DNA of 64,000 bases from Cohnella sp. GbtcB17 (GTDB taxonomy: Bacteria; Bacillota; Bacilli; Paenibacillales; Paenibacillaceae). Where the stretch lies: NCBI RefSeq assembly GCF_019091135.1, contig NZ_JAGXJW010000005.1, positions 62,001 to 126,000 on the forward strand, written 5' to 3'. Each line of letters begins with the position of its first letter. Within the stretch, counting starts at the first letter, position 1. The notes below the pieces were generated by a model. The model did no database searches, had not been told where the DNA came from, and was given only the letters and a program-made list of their open reading frames with translations. Positions 9,297-18,477 of this stretch are shown here, in pieces. A program made the position numbers and the translations under genes.

Positions 9297-11027
9297 TTAA
9301 GCCTTTTTGACGACGCTGGCGAGATTGCGCACGAGCGACTCGTCCGGCGTGATGAACAGCGTCTTCTGTCCTTCGTAGATGACGAAGCCCGGCTTCGCGC
9401 CGCTCGGCTTGCGAACGAGACGAATCTTCGTATAGTCGACCGGCACGAGGCTCGATTCCTTGCCCTTGCTGTAGTACGCGGCCAGCATGGCGGCTTCCTT
9501 CAGCGTCTGCTCGCCGTAGTCGACGGCGCGGATGAGCACGTGCGAGCCGGGCATGTCCTTCGTATGCAGCCAGGTATCGTTCGCCTGTCCCAGCCGGTTG
9601 GTCACGTAGTCGTTTTGCGTATTGTTTTTGCCTACATAGATCGGCACGCCCTCGCTGGACGTATAGCAGAGGATGGCGGGCCGGTCGTTTTTCTTTTTGC
9701 CCCGGTCGCCTTTGCGGCTGCCGCGCGCGCGAATGTAGCCCTGCTCCGTCAGCTCCGCGCGGATCTCCTCGATGTCAGCCGGCGTGGCCGTGTCGAGCCC
9801 TTGCAGCACCGATTCGAGATAGGCGATCTCGCGCTCGGTCTCTTCGATCTGCTCGGTGACGACGTCGCGGCTGTTTTTCATTTTCGTATATTTGCGAAAA
9901 TAGCGCTGGGCGTTCTCGTTCGGCGTCAGCAGCGGGTCCAGCTGCACGCGGACCGTCGGCTGATCCTCCTCGTAATAATCGGTCACCTCGACCTGCTTGT
10001 CCCCTTTGCTCATCGCGTACAATTGCGCGGTCAGCAGCTCGCCGAGCCGGCGGTACTTGTCCGCGCCTGCCGCTTCCTCGAGCGTTTGACGGAGCTTCTC
10101 GAGCTTTTTGACGTTTTTGGCCGTCTCGTTCTGCAGCAGCCGGGTCAGATCGACGGTCCGCTGCCGGACGAGATCGCGCTCGGCTTTGTCGATATAGTAC
10201 GTCTCCAGGCAAGCGTGCATGGAATCGCAGCTTTTAGGCTCGCCGTGCACATGTGTCAGCGGCAGCGCGTGGAACTGGGTCCGGCCGGACGGTTCTTCGA
10301 CGATCGCCGGCGCGTAGCGATGAGCCGCGGCGTCGGCCATCAGCGCGACGAAGGCGGCCGGGATGTCGGCTTCGCGGCCGCCGGCGCGGAAGACGATCTC
10401 CTTGGCGAGCAGCGGGCTGAGTCCTGTGAACGCTTCGACCAAGGCGCCTGCGGGCTGGGAGCCGGCCGCTCGGGTCAGCGCGGCCGCCGCGTCGGCAGCG
10501 GTCGCTTCGAGCGGATTGCGCTTGTCCTGGGCGGGCGGGGCCACGTACTTGACGCCGGGCAGCACGACCCGGTAGCTGCTGATGGCGGGCGTCACGTGCC
10601 GGATGCTGTCGTGGACGATGCCGGTCGCCGGATCGAGCAGCACCAGGTTGCTGTGGCGGCCCATGATCTCGAGGACGAGCCGCTTGAGCGACAGATCGCC
10701 GAGCTCGTCCCGGTGGCGGACGTCGATCTCCACGATCCGCTCGGCGCCAAGCTGGCGCACCGCTTCGATGATGCCGCCTTCGCAGTGCTTGCGCAGAAGC
10801 ATGCAGAACATCGGCGGCTCCTGGGGGTTGGCCCAAGGCTGCTCCGTATAATGAAGCCGCGGCATAGACGGATGCGCGGACAGCAGCAGCTTGCGGCCGA
10901 AGCCTTGGCCGCGGATATGCAGGACGACCTCGTTTTCGGTCGGTTGATAGATTTTGGCGATGCGGGCGCCGACGATCTCCTCCAGCTCGTGGACGAGCGC
11001 GCGCACGACGATGCCGTCGAGTGACAT
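9297..11027 (-). CDS. rqcH: Ribosome quality control protein RqcH (NFACT / Rqc2 homologue)
   Basis: A 576-residue NFACT-family protein once annotated as fibronectin-binding. The N-terminal NFACT-N lobe (about 1-220) begins MSLDGIVVRALVHEL. A coiled-coil region spans about 270-430, rich in Leu, Glu and Arg. The C-terminal NFACT-R domain contains the strongly conserved NRLGQANDTWLHTKDMPGSH. In Bacillus RqcH binds stalled 50S-peptidyl-tRNA complexes and recruits tRNA-Ala to add C-terminal alanine tails for degradation. AGGAGT lies about 9 bases before the ATG at 11027. It stands alone and is divergent from the calcium ATPase across a repeat-bearing spacer. Confidence 0.95.
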   Translation of the reverse strand: MSLDGIVVRALVHELEEIVGARIAKIYQPTENEVVLHIRGQGFGRKLLLSAHPSMPRLHYTEQPWANPQEPPMFCMLLRKHCEGGIIEAVRQLGAERIVEIDVRHRDELGDLSLKRLVLEIMGRHSNLVLLDPATGIVHDSIRHVTPAISSYRVVLPGVKYVAPPAQDKRNPLEATAADAAAALTRAAGSQPAGALVEAFTGLSPLLAKEIVFRAGGREADIPAAFVALMADAAAHRYAPAIVEEPSGRTQFHALPLTHVHGEPKSCDSMHACLETYYIDKAERDLVRQRTVDLTRLLQNETAKNVKKLEKLRQTLEEAAGADKYRRLGELLTAQLYAMSKGDKQVEVTDYYEEDQPTVRVQLDPLLTPNENAQRYFRKYTKMKNSRDVVTEQIEETEREIAYLESVLQGLDTATPADIEEIRAELTEQGYIRARGSRKGDRGKKKNDRPAILCYTSSEGVPIYVGKNNTQNDYVTNRLGQANDTWLHTKDMPGSHVLIRAVDYGEQTLKEAAMLAAYYSKGKESSLVPVDYTKIRLVRKPSGAKPGFVIYEGQKTLFITPDESLVRNLASVVKKA

Positions 11028-11164
11028 AAAGGCATGACTCCTGACCGGTGCGAATTTCGGAATTTCCGTTCCTTTATGATGCCACAGATGGTCTCAAAGG
11101 GAAAGGCGGCGGACAGTGTGATGACCGATTGTGGGGGGGGGAGGAGCGCAATGGAGAAGGGGGT

Positions 11165-11400
11165 ACGCGCATTTGCACCTTATCACGGGTCCCTCGAGCA
11201 TATGAAGGCGTCAGATAAGGTCGTTTGGACCTTATCGCGCTCGCTTTGAGCCTTCTCGGCGTCAAGATAAGGTCGTTTGGGCATCATCGCACGCTCTTTG
11301 AGCCTTCTCGGCCTAGCGATAAGCTCATTTGGAACTTATCTTGGCCGCCGCGAGCCGGACATGCGTCGCGATAAGCGCATTCGCGCCCTATCTCGTTCGC
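11165..11400. repeat. 52-bp degenerate tandem array with GATAAGG...CCTTATC hairpins
   Basis: The 495-base spacer between rqcH and the ATPase gene has no credible gene but holds a tandem array. GATAAG starts at 11214, 11266, 11318 and 11370, exactly 52 bases apart, with a partial unit from about 11165. The best unit has GATAAGG (11214-11220) pairing with CCTTATC (11230-11236) across a 9-base loop; the third unit retains GATAAG/CTTATC. The second half of a unit carries TTTGAGCCTTCTCGGC, clear in units one and two. From 11400 to 11522 only a small TCCGG/CCGGA hairpin and the ribosome site of the ATPase gene are seen. Confidence 0.8.
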
Positions 11401-11522
11401 TCTGCCGATTGCGCACATAAAGCGGCGGACAAGGGGATATTTCCGGGCTTGTTCGAATAGACATAACCTAGTAGGCTGTCCGGCTTCGTCCGGAGGGCGA
11501 TATCCGGGAGGAGGAACCCGTC

Positions 11523-14345
11523 GTGGAAGGGAAGGCCTGGCATCAGCTAAGCGAAGACGAGCTAGCCGTATTGCTCCAGACGAACACGAAGGAAGGGCTG
11601 GCGCCGAGCGCCGCGCAGGAGAGGCTGGCGGGACACGGGAAAAACGAGCTGGCGGAGAAGCGCAGGGAGTCTCCGATCAAGCTGCTGCTCAATCAATTCA
11701 AAGACTTCATGGTGCTCGTGCTGGCCGGGGCGACGGTCGTGTCGGGGCTGCTCGGCGAGATGCTGGACGCGCTCACGATCATCGCCATCATCGTGCTGAA
11801 CGGCCTGCTCGGCTTCTACCAGGAGTTCCGGGCGGAGCGTTCGCTCAGGGCGCTTAAGGAGCTGTCCGCACCCCACGCCAAGGTCATACGCGGCGGCAGC
11901 CTCCAAGTGGTCCCCGCCAGCGAGCTCGTGCCCGGCGACCTCGTCGTGCTTGAGAGCGGAGACCGGGTGCCTGCGGACCTTCGGCTCGTGCAGAGCAGCC
12001 AGTGCACGATCGAGGAGGCCGCGCTCACCGGGGAGTCCGTGCCGGCGGCCAAGCAGTCCATGCCGCTCTATGCCGCCGAGCTCCCGCTCGGCGACCGTAA
12101 AAACTGCGCCTATCTCGGCACGATGGTGACGCGCGGCACCGCCCGCGGCATCGTCGTTCGAACCGGCATGGGCACCGAGATGGGCAAGATCGCCGACCTG
12201 ATCCAGCAGACGGACGAAGCCGAGACGCCGCTGCAGCATCGGCTGGAGCAGCTCGGCAAGATCCTGATCGTCGTCGCACTGGCGCTCACCGTGCTCGTCG
12301 TCGTCGCCGGCGTGCTGCACGGCCAGCCGCTCTACGGCATGTTCCTGGCCGGCGTCAGCCTCGCCGTCGCGGCCATTCCGGAAGGGCTGCCCGCTATCGT
12401 CACGATCGCGCTCGCGCTCGGCGTGCAGCGCATGATCCGGCGCAAGGCGATCGTCCGCAAGCTGCCATCGGTCGAGACGCTCGGCTGCGCGTCCGTCATT
12501 TGCTCCGACAAGACCGGCACGCTCACGCAGAACAAGATGACGGTCACGAAGGTTTGGACCGGCGGCAGGGACATCGACGTCACGGGCGAAGGCTACGGGC
12601 CGGCAGGCCAGCTGCTCGAACGCGGGAACGCAGTCGACGTGAAGGGAGACGCCTCGTTGCGCAGGCTTATTCAGGTCGCTGCGCTGTGCAACAACGCCGA
12701 GCTGGCCAAAGCCGACCGCGGGCCCGATCAACGGGGCCGGAAGGCGGAGCGCAGCGAGGAGGAAACGCCGGAGGAGGCCGACTGGCAGGTCAAAGGGGAC
12801 CCGACGGAAGGGGCGCTGCTGGCGCTTGCGGCCAAGTCGGGATTGCCCAGAACCTCGCTCGAAGCGCTGTACCCGCGCGTGAAGGAGTTCCCATTCGACG
12901 CCGACCGCAAGCGGATGTCGGTGCTCGTGTCGCACCAAGGCGGTCGCCTCGTCTGCACGAAGGGCGCGCCGGACTTGCTGATCGACCGCTGCGCTTACGT
13001 TTTGTGGGACGGGAAGGTCGTGCCGTTCACCGGGACGCTTCGTCAAAAGGTATTGCGCGCAAACGAAGCGATGGCGAACGAAGCGCTGCGCGTGCTCGGG
13101 TTCGCGTACCGCGACGCCAAGAGCGGCGAAAACTGCGAGTCCGAGGAAGAGGCGGAGGAGGGGCTCGTCTTCGTCGGCCTCGGCGGCATGATCGATCCGC
13201 CGCGCCGCGAGGTGCACGACGCGATCGTCAAGTGCAAGGCGGCCGGCATCAAAGCCGTGATGATCACCGGCGATCACCAGATGACCGCCGAGGCGATCGC
13301 GCGCACTTTGGGCATTTTGCCTCGCGACGGCAAATCCGTCAGCGGCGCGGAGCTGGCGGGCATGACCGACGATCAGCTCGACAAAATTTCGGACGACGTC
13401 TACGTCTACGCCCGGGTATCGCCGGAGCACAAGCTGCGCATCGTGCAGTCGCTGCAGCGCCGCGGCCACGTCGTCGCCATGACCGGCGACGGAGTGAACG
13501 ACGCGCCTGCCGTCAAGGCGGCGGACATCGGCATCGCGATGGGCATTACCGGCACCGACGTGACCAAGGAAGCCTCGGCGCTCGTCCTCGCCGACGACAA
13601 CTTCTCGTCCATCGTCGCGGCGGTCGAAGAGGGCCGGGGCATCTACGAAAATATCCGCAAGTTCATCCGCTATTTGCTGGCTTCGAACGTCGGCGAGATT
13701 CTCGTCATGTTTTTCGCGATGATGGCTGCGCTGCCGCTGCCGCTCATCCCGATCCAGATTTTGTGGGTCAATCTGGTTACCGACGGGCTGCCCGCGATGG
13801 CGCTCGGCGTCGACCAAGCCGAGAGCGACCTGATGCGGCACAAGCCGAGGTCGGCCAAGGAAAACATTTTCGCGCGGCGTCTCGGCTGGAAAATCATCAG
13901 CCGCGGCGTGCTGATCGGCGCCTGCACGCTGGCCGCGTTCGTCCTTGCCCTCGGCGGCCGGGACGCGGATGCCGCAACGCTCGTCCACGCGCAGAGCGTC
14001 GCGTTCGCCACGCTCGTCATGGCGCAGCTGATCCACGTGTTCGACTGCCGGAGCTCGCGCTCCATTTTCCACCGCCGTTTTTTCGAAAACAAGTTTCTCG
14101 TGCTCGCAGTGCTCTCTTCTCTGCTGCTCCTGCTCGCCGTCCTGTACTTCGAGCCGCTGCAGCCGATCTTCAAGACCGTCCCGCTTAACCTTCGCGACTG
14201 GGCGCTCGTGTTCGTGGCCGCCGGCATTCCGACCTTCGCGATGGGCATCGGCAGCGTGTGGGGATCGTCCCGCCGCCGTCGCAACGGCGGTCGCATCTCG
14301 TACGGCGGCCGCGGCGCAGGTCCGGTCAAGACGGTCGCCCGTTGA
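11523..14345 (+). CDS. Calcium-translocating P-type ATPase (SERCA-like, P2A)
   Basis: A 940-residue P-type ATPase starting at GTG 11523 after GGGAGGAGG. The N-terminal cation-ATPase domain ([16 protein letters not shown]) is followed by TGES in the actuator domain, the PEGLPA ion-site helix at 286, phosphorylated Asp329 in [20 protein letters not shown] and [10 protein letters not shown] in the nucleotide domain, and GDGVNDAPA near 655-663. A C-terminal six-helix cation-ATPase region follows. PEGLPA with the SERCA-like order indicates Ca2+ export from the cytoplasm, as for the sporulation-linked Bacillus YloB. It is monocistronic, with a terminator at 14420. The basic, Arg/Gly-rich tail (last 30 residues) is unusual. 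Confidence 0.92.
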   Translation: MEGKAWHQLSEDELAVLLQTNTKEGLAPSAAQERLAGHGKNELAEKRRESPIKLLLNQFKDFMVLVLAGATVVSGLLGEMLDALTIIAIIVLNGLLGFYQEFRAERSLRALKELSAPHAKVIRGGSLQVVPASELVPGDLVVLESGDRVPADLRLVQSSQCTIEEAALTGESVPAAKQSMPLYAAELPLGDRKNCAYLGTMVTRGTARGIVVRTGMGTEMGKIADLIQQTDEAETPLQHRLEQLGKILIVVALALTVLVVVAGVLHGQPLYGMFLAGVSLAVAAIPEGLPAIVTIALALGVQRMIRRKAIVRKLPSVETLGCASVICSDKTGTLTQNKMTVTKVWTGGRDIDVTGEGYGPAGQLLERGNAVDVKGDASLRRLIQVAALCNNAELAKADRGPDQRGRKAERSEEETPEEADWQVKGDPTEGALLALAAKSGLPRTSLEALYPRVKEFPFDADRKRMSVLVSHQGGRLVCTKGAPDLLIDRCAYVLWDGKVVPFTGTLRQKVLRANEAMANEALRVLGFAYRDAKSGENCESEEEAEEGLVFVGLGGMIDPPRREVHDAIVKCKAAGIKAVMITGDHQMTAEAIARTLGILPRDGKSVSGAELAGMTDDQLDKISDDVYVYARVSPEHKLRIVQSLQRRGHVVAMTGDGVNDAPAVKAADIGIAMGITGTDVTKEASALVLADDNFSSIVAAVEEGRGIYENIRKFIRYLLASNVGEILVMFFAMMAALPLPLIPIQILWVNLVTDGLPAMALGVDQAESDLMRHKPRSAKENIFARRLGWKIISRGVLIGACTLAAFVLALGGRDADAATLVHAQSVAFATLVMAQLIHVFDCRSSRSIFHRRFFENKFLVLAVLSSLLLLLAVLYFEPLQPIFKTVPLNLRDWALVFVAAGIPTFAMGIGSVWGSSRRRRNGGRISYGGRGAGPVKTVAR

Positions 14346-14419
14346 TTCGCGTACTCCGCCGATCCGCCAGCTTAATCGTTCCGCTATCGTTGCCGTCCCG
14401 TTCATTCGTCGTATGGTCA

Positions 14420-14464
14420 GCCTGCCCCGACCGTGCCGTTCTGGCACGAGGGGCGGGCTTTTCT
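14420..14464 (+). terminator. Rho-independent terminator after the Ca2+ ATPase gene
   Basis: GCCTGCCCC (14420-14428) pairs with GGGGCGGGC (14450-14458) with one wobble. An inner CGTGCC/GGCACG stem lies within, and TTTTCT follows. Confidence 0.8.
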
Positions 14465-14497
14465 CATTTTGTCCATCCGCCGCTGTCGAAATGTCCA

Positions 14498-14526
14498 TTG
14501 TCCGCCGACCGGGCATGCTGTAGACT
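14498..14526 (+). promoter_or_regulatory. SigA-type promoter of the iron-binding lipoprotein gene
   Basis: TTGTCC at 14498-14503 and TAGACT at 14521-14526 are separated by 17 bases. The expected transcription start near 14533 places the Fur box immediately downstream. Confidence 0.5.
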
Positions 14527-14541
14527 GATTCCGACTCATAT

Positions 14542-14560
14542 GAGAATGATTATCATTCAT
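14542..14560. promoter_or_regulatory. Fur box
   Basis: GAGAATGATTATCATTCAT matches the 19-base Fur consensus at 15 positions, with an intact GAATGATTATCATTC core. It lies 22 bases before the start codon of the lipoprotein gene, consistent with repression when iron is replete. Confidence 0.85.
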
Positions 14561-14581
14561 AGTGAAGGGGATCTGTCGGAA

Positions 14582-15613
14582 ATGAAAACAAAGAAATGGA
14601 CCATGGCGCTGCTTGGCGTCGGATTAATGCTTGGCTCCGCACTCACCGCTTGCGGAGATAACGGGAAGAATGCCGGCTCCGGCGCATCGTCCGCTTCGTC
14701 TGCTGCCGCATCGCCTTCTGCGTCGGTCGCGCCTTCCGCCGCCGCATCGACCGCCGCCGCTCCGTCGGCCGCGATAGCCGCCACGCGGTCGTACACGGAC
14801 GCGGTAGGCCGCCAGGTTGAGATACCCGTCAAGCCCGAGAAGCTGATCGCGCACTATTTTGCCTCCGAGATGGTCGCGCTCGGCCAGCCGATGCTCGGCA
14901 CCAATTATGTCAACGCCAAGCAATCGCTCTCAGAGGAGCAGCTCGCGGGCATCGCCGACGTCGGCGGTGCGGATCTCGTGCCGAACGCCGAGAAGCTGAT
15001 CGCGCTGGCGCCCGATCTGATCGTGGTGCCGGACTTCGTCGAGAAGGGCGATCTGGATCAGTTGAACAAAATCGCGCCGACGGTCGCCGTCGCATACGGC
15101 ACGGACGAGTTCGCGCGCCTGCGGGCGCTCGGCGAGCTGGTCGGACGCGCCGACGCGGCCGATGCCTGGATCGCCGCCTACGAGGACAAGGCCGCCAAGA
15201 CACGGGACAAATTAAAGGGCGCCATCGGCGAAGGGGAGACCGCGACGGCTTTCATCTTGTATGGAGACAAAAAGCTGTACGTATACGGACCGGCTCGCGT
15301 CGGCGTCACCTTGTACGGTTCGCTCGGCTTCGTCATGCCGAAGTCCGTCGGGGACGCCTTCGCGGGCGGATCGGAGCTGTGGAAGGAAATCTCGATCGAA
15401 AAGCTGCCGGACTATGCCGGCGACCGCATCCTGCTCGTCCAGTCCGAAGGGAGCGAAGATACGCTGCAGGCGCTGAAGGACAGCCCTGTGTGGAGCACGC
15501 TGCCCGCGGTCAAGGCGGGCCATGCCTACGTCGTCCCCTCGCGCTGGGGCCTGAACGACCCGCTTACGCTGGACTGGCAGCTGGACGAGGCGGCGAAGCT
15601 GCTCGCGCCTTAA
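14582..15613 (+). CDS. Iron-siderophore ABC transporter binding lipoprotein
   Basis: ATG 14582 gives a 343-residue lipoprotein. The signal sequence ends in LTAC with the lipidated Cys at 24, followed by a Ser/Ala-rich linker to about residue 65. The body is a class III (FhuD/FepB-type) binding protein: RQVEIPVKPEKLIAHYF, AGIADVGGADLVPNAEKLIA, PDLIVVPDF, and DRILLVQSEG near the end. These proteins carry Fe(III)-siderophores to FecCD-type permeases; no permease or ATPase gene lies nearby, so it probably works with a complex encoded elsewhere. The Fur box upstream supports iron regulation. The next gene, a fused AraC regulator, carries a related domain. Confidence 0.88.
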   Translation: MKTKKWTMALLGVGLMLGSALTACGDNGKNAGSGASSASSAAASPSASVAPSAAASTAAAPSAAIAATRSYTDAVGRQVEIPVKPEKLIAHYFASEMVALGQPMLGTNYVNAKQSLSEEQLAGIADVGGADLVPNAEKLIALAPDLIVVPDFVEKGDLDQLNKIAPTVAVAYGTDEFARLRALGELVGRADAADAWIAAYEDKAAKTRDKLKGAIGEGETATAFILYGDKKLYVYGPARVGVTLYGSLGFVMPKSVGDAFAGGSELWKEISIEKLPDYAGDRILLVQSEGSEDTLQALKDSPVWSTLPAVKAGHAYVVPSRWGLNDPLTLDWQLDEAAKLLAP

Positions 15614-15631
15614 GCCGAGTTTGCGTAGCTG

Positions 15632-15660
15632 GGGACAAACGGCATCGTGCCTGTTATAAT
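15632..15660 (+). promoter_or_regulatory. Promoter of the AraC-binding-protein fusion gene
   Basis: A perfect TATAAT at 15655-15660 has a weak -35 (GGGACA, 15632-15637) 17 bases upstream. A Fur-like palindrome begins 4 bases after the -10. Confidence 0.55.
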
Positions 15661-15663
15661 TGA

Positions 15664-15682
15664 TTGATAATAATTATCAATT
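15664..15682. promoter_or_regulatory. Second Fur box
   Basis: TTGATAATAATTATCAA (15664-15680) is a perfect 8+1+8 palindrome of GATAAT type. It covers the expected transcription start of the downstream regulator gene. Confidence 0.8.
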
Positions 15683-15699
15683 AAAATGGAGTGCGCGTT

Positions 15700-17283
15700 A
15701 TGTCCTTCATCTTTCGGACGGGCCGCGAAGGCGGTCCGGCGCCTGCTGCCGTGCTGGCGCATATCGGCGAGAGGGCCATCGACGGCGAGGTGGCGGTGCC
15801 CGCATCGCCGGAGCTGAGGCTGCTGGCCATCGTCCGCGGAAGCGGGCGGTATCTTGCGGAAAACGAAGCCGGCACGCTGTCGCCGGGCGATTGCCTGCTT
15901 GCCGCGCCCGGCGCGGAAGTCGCGCTCCGCGCGGCCGAAGGGGACGGCCTGCGGGGATTCGAGCTGCGCTTCGCGCTCGCTTCTCCGACGGAAGAGGGCC
16001 CTTGGCCGGAACCGCGACGTGTGGCCAGATCGAGCGGCGGCGGAGTCTGGGCAGGGCTTAGGCGCGCGCTGTCCGACTGGCATTCGTCCGACCCGCTCGA
16101 CCGAATGCAGGCCGGCATCGCCTGCCAGCAAGTGCTGCTGGAGGCGCTGCGCGCCGTCGGACCGCTTGACGAAGGCGACGGCGCTGCGCTGCGGCAAGCC
16201 ATGGCATCGATGGAGCGGTCGTTCGGGGAGCCGGTCGATCTGGACGCGCTGGCCGGTCGATCGGGGCTTAGCCGCTGGCAGTTCGGCGTCAGGTTCAGGG
16301 CGCTGACAGGCCGCAGTCCGTCCGCTTATCTCGCGGATCTGCGCATCAGCCATGCCAAGCGGCTCATGCTGGAGACGCGGCTGCGCGTCCGGGATATCGC
16401 GCAGCGCTCCGGCTACCGGGACGAATATTACTTCAGCCGGGCTTTCAAGCGCGCGACGGGCGTCGCGCCGAGCGACTACCGCCTGCGCATGGCCGACAGT
16501 CCCCGGGTGTACGCCATTCAGTACACGGGCGAGCTCTTGGCGCTCGGAATCAAGCCCATTGCTTCGAACCCCGAGGTACTGCCGCTGTTCGGCGACGCCG
16601 CGCAGGGCGTGGACGCCGTGGAGAGTCCCCCGGATCCGCGGCGTCTATCCTCGCTTAAGCCCGACCTGATCGTGTTTCCCAGCTACCTGACGTCCTCGCA
16701 GTCGGCCGGGCTCGGCAGCGTCGCCCCGGCCTTCGAATTCGCCTGGGACGAGGATGTGTACACGAGGCTTCGCCGGATGGGAGATCTGCTGGGCAGAAGA
16801 GAGGCGGCCGAACGCTGGATCTCGGACTACGAAGCAAAGGCGAGGGAAGCGCGAGGCCGTCTGGGAGAAGCTGTACGCGCGGGCCGTACGGCGACGGCCT
16901 TCGTTTATCATCACGGCGGTCTGTACGTGTATCTCGACCGGCATTTCGGCCATACGCTGTACCGAGGACTCGGCTATGAAGCGCCGGAGCCCATTCGCGC
17001 GCTTATCGCGCGGACTAAGGCGGCGAACTGGGTACGCGTCGCGCTGGAGGACATGCCTCGCTATGCGGGAGACCTTGTCTGCCTCGCATTGCCCGATGGC
17101 GGCGGATTGTCGGAGGAGGCCTCCGGGCGGTTTATTTTGCGCACGCCGCACTGGAACGGCCTGAACGCGGTCGCGGAGGGACGCGCCTACGTGGTGAACG
17201 ACTCCTGGGGGAACTACAATCCGATTACGCTGGAAAGCCACCTGGGCGAGATGGAGCGTCTGCTCGGGAACGGCGGCGTGTAG
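15700..17283 (+). CDS. AraC-family regulator fused to a siderophore-binding-protein domain (Btr-like)
   Basis: ATG 15700 is chosen because GGAGTG is correctly spaced; GTG 15691 overlaps that site. The 527-residue product has an N-terminal sensor-like beta-rich region (1-150), a double helix-turn-helix AraC domain at about 180-264 (DIAQRSGYRDEYYFSRAFK), and a class III binding-protein domain at about 270-525 (YTGELLALGIKPIAS, LKPDLIVFPSY). It has no signal peptide, so the binding domain sits in the cytoplasm. The architecture matches Bacillus subtilis Btr, which senses iron-bacillibactin and activates its uptake genes. It likely senses an imported siderophore and activates the preceding lipoprotein gene or an unlinked transporter. 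A Fur box lies directly upstream. Confidence 0.88.
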   Translation: MSFIFRTGREGGPAPAAVLAHIGERAIDGEVAVPASPELRLLAIVRGSGRYLAENEAGTLSPGDCLLAAPGAEVALRAAEGDGLRGFELRFALASPTEEGPWPEPRRVARSSGGGVWAGLRRALSDWHSSDPLDRMQAGIACQQVLLEALRAVGPLDEGDGAALRQAMASMERSFGEPVDLDALAGRSGLSRWQFGVRFRALTGRSPSAYLADLRISHAKRLMLETRLRVRDIAQRSGYRDEYYFSRAFKRATGVAPSDYRLRMADSPRVYAIQYTGELLALGIKPIASNPEVLPLFGDAAQGVDAVESPPDPRRLSSLKPDLIVFPSYLTSSQSAGLGSVAPAFEFAWDEDVYTRLRRMGDLLGRREAAERWISDYEAKAREARGRLGEAVRAGRTATAFVYHHGGLYVYLDRHFGHTLYRGLGYEAPEPIRALIARTKAANWVRVALEDMPRYAGDLVCLALPDGGGLSEEASGRFILRTPHWNGLNAVAEGRAYVVNDSWGNYNPITLESHLGEMERLLGNGGV

Positions 17284-17449
17284 CGGATGGCGGCGATTCG
17301 CGAGCAGGCTTGCCGGCCGCGGCATTCGATGCGGAAAAGTACAAACTAATTTGCGAATCCTGTATGCGCAGCGAACTCGCGTTGCGGTATGATAGGGACA
17401 CGGAAGGACAGGTCCGATCACGAACTTCATATCAGGAGGGCATACCCCT

Positions 17450-18280
17450 ATGCAATTTACGAAAATGCACGGCCTCGGCAACGACTTCATCGTGGTGCAC
17501 GGCGAATCCGCGCTTCCGGCCGACGCGGCCGAGCGCGCGGTCAAGCTTTGCAACCGGTACTTCGGCATCGGCGCCGACGGTCTCGTCTACATCCTGCCTT
17601 CGGAGCGCGCGGATTTTAAAATGCGCATCATCAACTCGGACGGCTCGGAAGCCGAGCAATGCGGCAATGCGATCCGCTGCGTCGCCAAGTACGTCTACGA
17701 CAATCGTCTGATCGACCGCGAATCGATCACGATCGAGACGCTGGGCGCCGGCGTGCAGCCCGTCCAGCTCGAAGTCGAGGGCGGTCTCGTCCGCCGCGTC
17801 CGCGTCGATATGGGCGAGCCGATCCTGAACGGCCTCGACGTGCCGACGACGATCGACGCCAATCCCGTCATCGGGCAATCGGTCGTCGTCGACGGCCGCG
17901 AGTTCAAGTTCACCGCGGTCTCGATGGGCAATCCGCACGCGGTCATCTACGTCGACGACGCCGTCGGCTTCGATCTGGCGACCTGGGGACCGAAGCTGGA
18001 GACGCATCCGCTGTTCCCGCGCAAGATCAACGTCGAATTCGCGAAGGTCAATTCGGCCGAGCAAGTCGACATGCGCGTCTGGGAACGCGGCGCGGGCCCG
18101 ACGCTCGCCTGCGGCACCGGCGCCTGCGCGACGCTCGTCTCGTCCGTGCTGAACGGGCTGACCGGTCGCTCGGCGACGATCTCGCTCGCCGGCGGGGACC
18201 TGTTCATCGAGTGGAACGAGGACAACAATCGCGTATACATGACCGGTCCGGCCGAAGCGGTATACGCCGGCACGGTCTGA
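17450..18280 (+). CDS. dapF: Diaminopimelate epimerase
   Basis: A 276-residue DapF. It converts LL- to meso-diaminopimelate for lysine and peptidoglycan synthesis. The two catalytic cysteines are Cys71 in EQCGNAIRC and Cys221 in LACGTGACA, and the N-terminal MQFTKMHGLGNDF is diagnostic. AGGAGG lies upstream of ATG 17450. It has its own terminator at 18329. Confidence 0.97.
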   Translation: MQFTKMHGLGNDFIVVHGESALPADAAERAVKLCNRYFGIGADGLVYILPSERADFKMRIINSDGSEAEQCGNAIRCVAKYVYDNRLIDRESITIETLGAGVQPVQLEVEGGLVRRVRVDMGEPILNGLDVPTTIDANPVIGQSVVVDGREFKFTAVSMGNPHAVIYVDDAVGFDLATWGPKLETHPLFPRKINVEFAKVNSAEQVDMRVWERGAGPTLACGTGACATLVSSVLNGLTGRSATISLAGGDLFIEWNEDNNRVYMTGPAEAVYAGTV

Positions 18281-18328
18281 AGAAGACGCTGAGGCGAATA
18301 GGTCGCCTGCACCCGCTTCGCTTATCGG

Positions 18329-18354
18329 GAACCCGGACTCGTCCGGGTTCTTTC
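18329..18354 (+). terminator. Rho-independent terminator after dapF
   Basis: GAACCCGGAC (18329-18338) pairs perfectly with GTCCGGGTTC (18341-18350) and is followed by TTTCTATATATTT. The two-base gap means the real loop is four or more bases. Confidence 0.85.
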
Positions 18355-18477
18355 TATATATTTAGGCGGTTTAGCGGCGGCAGGAGCTTGCTGCGGCGCG
18401 ACTGCCATTTTCGTGGGGGAAGAAGTATGCTACATTAATAGAACGATTGCACGCATATCATTTATGACATAGATAGG

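Noticed and set aside
11128-11148. Run of G residues (GGGGGGGG) and GGAGGAG as a promoter element or gene start
   Set aside because: No credible frame follows; the small open frames there run into the array.
11400-11522. Possible yybP-ykoY (manganese) riboswitch before the P-type ATPase gene
   Set aside because: Such riboswitches often precede this kind of ATPase, but I could not find the conserved GGGGAGUA-type core; only a short TCCGG/CCGGA hairpin is seen.
18355-18477. S-box (SAM) riboswitch before the methionine-synthesis fusion gene
   Set aside because: The leader of about 120 bases is shorter than needed after the dapF terminator and lacks the conserved S-box helices.
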